NCBI RefSeq assembly: GCF_014192335.1
Contig: NZ_JACHXU010000006.1
Location: 62,001 to 126,000, forward strand
Length of the DNA stretch: 64,000 bases
From: Aporhodopirellula rubra
GTDB taxonomy: Bacteria > Planctomycetota > Planctomycetia > Pirellulales > Pirellulaceae
Direction of reading: 5' to 3'
Shown here piece after piece: positions 63,202 to 64,000 of this stretch. The notes under the pieces were generated by a model, which saw nothing but the letters and a program-made list of their open reading frames with translations, made no database searches and was not told the DNA's origin. Within the stretch, counting starts at the first letter, position 1, and every line of letters begins with the position of its first letter. Made by a program: the position numbers and the translations under genes.

Positions 63202-63858
63202 CTAGCTTGCTGATTTCCGATGGAGATATTCACCTTCGCTTAGTCGTGCTTTCTTCGGATTGTCGGCAATGTATTGCCTCAGATAGTCATATTGTTCTGG
63301 GCTGCGGACGAGATGATCGAAGGGATCAGTCTGCCAGAACGCCCCCTTCTTCCCACTCAACCGGTTAATCTGTACCGCAGTGTAATGCGTCCACGAGCGA
63401 CACTGCTTTCCCATCGAGTCGCCGCTCGAAAACGAGGCGAGCAAATGCACGTGATTGGGCATGACAATGAAATCACCCATTCGATATCGATCGCCGTCAA
63501 AATGCATCAAGGCATCGTGAACAATTTTCGACATCTTCGGCGATCGCAGAACACAATCGCCACGACAATCGTCGAGGTACCGTTCCTGTTGCAAATAGAA
63601 TTGCTCCGAAAACGCTTCGCGTGCCTCCGGTCCAAGCCCGTCCACGTATTCACTCCACTGAATCGCATCGTGAGGCATTACGCCTGAGCGTATCAACCAA
63701 TCACAACGTTCACGTTCCCACCGACCAATGACCTCAGCGGGAATCGAGTCACGCGTCCGAAAAGTAATGAAGACGACCGCACCCGACTGCGACCAATGTG
63801 GCTTGCAAGTTTCGCGAATTGAAAAATCCGCCTTTGGGTCAAAGAGCTCACCAATCAT
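63202..63858 (-). CDS. REP-associated tyrosine transposase (RAYT, Y1 family)
   Basis: This 218-residue single-strand transposase has the metal-binding HUH-type motif in IVMPNHVHLLASF (His136 and His138) and the likely nucleophile Tyr196 in YLRQYIADNPKKARL. FWQTDPFDHLVRSPEQY is typical of the RAYT group. It appears intact in length and motifs. RAYTs bind and cut REP hairpins and are thought to spread them. It lies between REP units 3 (63055) and 4 (63953), with the REP head and core next to each end, so its own repeats are probably its substrate. ATG 63858 is clear. Confidence 0.9.
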   Translation of the reverse strand: MIGELFDPKADFSIRETCKPHWSQSGAVVFITFRTRDSIPAEVIGRWERERCDWLIRSGVMPHDAIQWSEYVDGLGPEAREAFSEQFYLQQERYLDDCRGDCVLRSPKMSKIVHDALMHFDGDRYRMGDFIVMPNHVHLLASFSSGDSMGKQCRSWTHYTAVQINRLSGKKGAFWQTDPFDHLVRSPEQYDYLRQYIADNPKKARLSEGEYLHRKSAS

Positions 63859-63952
63859 CTGATTGACTGTAACAAATCCTCAGACAACGTGCGCTACGGA
63901 GTGAGCGAAACGATTTTCCGAATTCACTCCGGGGCCGTTTGAACTCGCGACA

Positions 63953-64000
63953 AATAGTCGACCATTTGCTCCGCAAATGAATCCACTGCGATGCGTTCAC
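63953..64000 (-). repeat. REP/BIME-like repeat, fourth copy, cut by the window end
   Basis: AATAGTCGACCATTTGCTCC followed by GCAAATG repeats the start of the units at 62757-63184, on the other side of the transposase gene. The rest lies outside the window. Confidence 0.8.

Overview
The window looks like a chromosomal segment of a planctomycete, probably of the Rhodopirellula/Pirellulaceae type. This rests on several signs together: exosortases next to a PEP-CTERM protein, many FHA-domain and serine/threonine-kinase signalling proteins, a MoxR/DUF58/VWA operon, an SPFH-GYF protein, weak Shine-Dalgarno sequences with many TTG/GTG starts, and REP-type and 'CCACGAAAG'-type intergenic repeats. The assignment comes from gene content only. 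No rRNA, tRNA, CRISPR array or prophage was seen.

Region 1 (1-21296) is a large exopolysaccharide or surface-glycan locus read on the + strand. It begins inside a probable sulfotransferase. Glycosyltransferases of several folds follow (GT4, GT2, a STELLO/DUF288-like enzyme, an exostosin-like enzyme), with two FkbM-type methyltransferases, two left-handed beta-helix acyltransferases, an MBOAT O-acyltransferase with an SGNH-like partner, and a Wzy/O-antigen-ligase-like membrane protein. Genes are packed tightly with short overlaps, which suggests co-transcription. The product is inferred to be a branched, methylated, acylated and possibly sulfated glycan.

Region 2 (21297-35134) is an export and protein-sorting region. 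It has two paralogous modules, each an exosortase fused to an EpsI-like domain followed by a membrane-anchored TPR protein (22440-25810 and 31354-34715). Between them lie a small PEP-CTERM protein and a Wzc/GumC-type polysaccharide co-polymerase with a BY-kinase domain. A seven-anchor tandem repeat array (29571-31100) lies just before the second module. The long spacer before the first module carries inverted repeats, a 9-bp tandem repeat and a C10 tract.

Region 3 (35135-53352) holds signalling and housekeeping genes: an SPFH-GYF protein, a double-FHA protein, an iron-sulfur APS/PAPS reductase, a HEAT-like exported protein, a GntR/FCD regulator, an FHA-GAF-nucleotide cyclase, a methyltransferase with a regulatory domain, an OmpR-type response regulator, a metallophosphoesterase, a PQQ-type beta-propeller membrane protein, a LmbE/BshB1-like deacetylase, a serine/threonine kinase and TruA with two insertions.

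Region 4 (53503-61394) carries a DUF58 protein on the + strand facing a five-gene minus-strand operon (MoxR, DUF58, BatD-like, BatA-like VWA, BatB/BatC-like VWA-TPR). The window ends with an exported cyclophilin, an unrecognised 156-residue protein, and a REP-associated tyrosine transposase (RAYT) set inside REP/BIME-like repeats (62757-64000).

The most notable cross-window pattern is one hairpin core, a stem around GCGGAGC followed by (G)GCGACTAT. It occurs at the RAYT locus and also once per unit in the tandem array about 32 kb away, which suggests that the transposase family has seeded repeats at the polysaccharide/exosortase locus.
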